Assembly (NCBI GenBank): GCA_028280205.1
Contig: JANQME010000256.1
Span: 1 to 15,476, forward strand
Reading direction: 5' to 3'
Length of the DNA stretch: 15,476 nucleotides
Source: Longimicrobiales bacterium
Lineage (GTDB): Bacteria; Gemmatimonadota; Gemmatimonadetes; Longimicrobiales; Gaopeijiaceae
Shown: positions 14,123 through 15,476 of the stretch, in pieces
Layout: each line of letters opens with the position of its first letter
Numbering within the stretch: position 1 is the stretch's first letter
Position numbers and translations under genes: made by a program
Notes under the pieces: generated by a model
Told to the model about the DNA's origin: nothing
The model's database searches: none
What the model saw: the letters and a program-made list of their open reading frames with translations, nothing else

Positions 14123-15475
14123 TCAACCGATGGGGTACCCCCACACCGTCGCCATCGCCTCCTCGTACCCGACCAGCACCGGCGGCCGGTCTTCACCTCC
14201 CCCGCCGAAGTAGAGCGGCACCCGCTCCGGAAAGGCCTCGAGCAGTCGGGCATTCGCCTCCGGACCGTAGTCGCGCACGTACATCGCGCCCTCGGCGGGG
14301 AGGCCCGGCAGGTCACCCTGCCAGAGCAGCGGTGGGAGCGCCACGACGTCGAGACGGTCCGACGCGAACTGCCGGCGGCACTCGGGGGAAGGCGGATCGG
14401 TGGGCGCGTGCACGAGGGGGATCGGGTCGGGCACCGGCGTGCCCGAGCGGCGCGCGCGGCGGCGCGCGCCGGCGTACGTCCAGAGCTCGCACGGGTCGCG
14501 CAGGCGGAGCAGGATCTCCGTCGAGTCGCTGGTCATGCCCTCGGCCTCGAGGAGCCGACCGATCCGGTCCCACCAGTTCGTATGCACGAAGACCAGGCTC
14601 GGCTCCTCGGGCAGGCCGTCGGGCTGCTCGATGCGGGCGAGGGCCGCGTCGTTCCAGTCTAGCGCGGAGATGCGCGAGCCCAGGAACCACATCGGTGCGA
14701 GCAGACCGAGAAGAGCGACCCACGGCACCACGGCGCGGAGCCCGGGGACGAGGCCGCCCGCCCCGAGTGCGGCTCGATCTCCGCGCACAGCCCCATCTCC
14801 CGGCGCGACCTCCGCGTCCGTCCGGGGCCTCTGTACCCCCTTCCGGATGACGGACCTCCCTCCCTCCCCTGCCAGATCGACGATCGCGAGCACCGCGAGC
14901 AGCAGCCACGCGGGGACGGACTCGACGTACATCCTCGGCGCGTGGAACCAGTAGACGAAGTTGGCCGGGATCGAGACGAGCGCCCACGCGAGCACGAAGC
15001 GCACGAGAGGCGACCCGGCCGCATGTGGCCGCAGCACCAGCCAGAGTGCGACGACGAGGAGGGGCGAGAGCGGTGATTCCCAGATCTGGAAGCCGAGCAG
15101 CGCCAGGTCGCCCGACGTCGTGCCGAGCGCGCTGCGCAGTGAGTACTCGTAGCCCCACGGATCCACGTGGAAGCCGATGCCGTGCCCCGCACCGAACGCC
15201 TCGCTGTAACCGAGTCGGGTCGGAGCGCCGAAAACCGCCTGGTGGTAGGCCAGGAAGAGCACGCCGAACGGCATCCCGCCGGCCACCGCGGCGGCGACAC
15301 GTCGGGCGATCCCGCCTCCCGGGAGGCGCTCGCCCCCGAGCGCCGTCAGCCACGGCCCGAGTACGAGAACGGCTCCCACGGTGAGTCCCGTCCACGGCCG
15401 GGCGGCGACGACGAGCGCGCCGGCCGCTCCGGCGAGCGCGGCCCAACCCAGGCCACTCCTGCTCCCACCCGCCCC
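14123..15475 (-). CDS. GT39-like integral-membrane glycosyltransferase (N-terminus outside window)
   Basis: The minus-strand frame is open to the right edge, so only the C-terminal ~450 residues are present; the catalytic first loop lies outside. A GTG at 15379 is internal, since in-frame upstream codons read AALAGAAGALVVAARPWTGL, typical of a membrane segment with the 'RP' turn of GT-C enzymes. About six hydrophobic segments follow, for example AVAGGMPFGVLFLAYHQAVF and LVRFVLAWALVSIPANFVYW. Between two of the latter segments is a charged loop (EGGRSVIRKGVQRPRTDAEV onwards). The last ~165 residues are soluble. GHGIGFHVDPWGYEYSLRSA matches a GT39-related group I recall from Gemmatimonadota. 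Such enzymes transfer sugars from polyprenyl phosphates on the periplasmic side. The acceptor is unknown. An unusual GC palindrome lies within its coding region (14448-14471). Confidence 0.75.
   Translation of the reverse strand, partial: GAGGSRSGLGWAALAGAAGALVVAARPWTGLTVGAVLVLGPWLTALGGERLPGGGIARRVAAAVAGGMPFGVLFLAYHQAVFGAPTRLGYSEAFGAGHGIGFHVDPWGYEYSLRSALGTTSGDLALLGFQIWESPLSPLLVVALWLVLRPHAAGSPLVRFVLAWALVSIPANFVYWFHAPRMYVESVPAWLLLAVLAIVDLAGEGGRSVIRKGVQRPRTDAEVAPGDGAVRGDRAALGAGGLVPGLRAVVPWVALLGLLAPMWFLGSRISALDWNDAALARIEQPDGLPEEPSLVFVHTNWWDRIGRLLEAEGMTSDSTEILLRLRDPCELWTYAGARRRARRSGTPVPDPIPLVHAPTDPPSPECRRQFASDRLDVVALPPLLWQGDLPGLPAEGAMYVRDYGPEANARLLEAFPERVPLYFGGGGEDRPPVLVGYEEAMATVWGYPIG
14448..14471. 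repeat. Perfect 10-bp GC palindrome with 4-nt loop
   Basis: CGGCGCGCGC at 14448-14457 and its exact reverse complement at 14462-14471 flank the loop GGCG. The repeat lies inside the glycosyltransferase gene and encodes an Arg/Ala-rich run (GARRRARR). All 20 stem bases are G or C. Confidence 0.7.
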
Positions 15476-15476
15476 G

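Noticed and set aside
1..15476. CRISPR arrays, tandem repeats, insertion-sequence ends, tRNA or rRNA genes
   Set aside because: None was visible by reading; gene spacing leaves almost no room for them outside 11345-11685.

Overview
The window is GC-rich bacterial DNA, densely coding on both strands, with many GTG starts. It holds a DUF5916-type outer-membrane barrel protein, a PadR regulator paired with an ATPase-less MacB/FtsX 'ADOP' permease, and a small carboxypeptidase-regulatory/plug-like secreted protein. Together with the GC content, this set points to a Gram-negative of the Gemmatimonadota/Acidobacteriota type, with Gemmatimonadota the better guess. This is inference from gene families. 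There is no rRNA, tRNA, CRISPR array or recognisable insertion sequence.

Layout. (1) Positions 2-5177, + strand: the 3' part of a DUF5916 barrel protein, peptide chain release factor 3 (prfC), a haloalkane-dehalogenase-like alpha/beta hydrolase and, one base after its stop, a CrcB/FluC fluoride channel. (2) 5283-5720: a stand-alone PhnB-like VOC protein. (3) 5689-5832: a protein-like minus-strand scrap, possibly a gene end cut off when the next module arrived. (4) 5844-8832: a PadR-ADOP module with a consensus -10 box inside a perfect inverted repeat; the two genes overlap by 4 bp. (5) 8845-9645, minus: a secreted carboxypeptidase-regulatory/plug-like protein. (6) 9782-10033: a VapC (PIN) toxin remnant lacking its N-terminal half. 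(7) 10088-11344, minus: a two-gene unit, double-VOC protein then CoA-binding protein, preceded by a 38-codon ORF that reads as an orphan Tat signal peptide. (8) 11686-14084, +: a lipoprotein alpha/beta hydrolase and an ankyrin-repeat protein. (9) 14123 to the right edge, minus: the C-terminal part of a multi-membrane GT39-like glycosyltransferase.

How the genes may work together. The clearest functional link is dehalogenase plus fluoride channel: an enzyme expected to release halide is followed, with apparent translational coupling, by a channel that expels a halide. PadR is expected to repress its own operon and the permease. The rest looks like single-gene metabolic or accessory content with frequent strand switches. 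The stretch 5.7-12.7 kb carries several signs of past rearrangement: the minus-strand scrap, the VapC remnant and the orphan Tat leader. I did not find a multi-gene defence or biosynthetic system. The most novel-looking items are the dehalogenase-FluC pair, the PadR operator candidate and the gene remnants.
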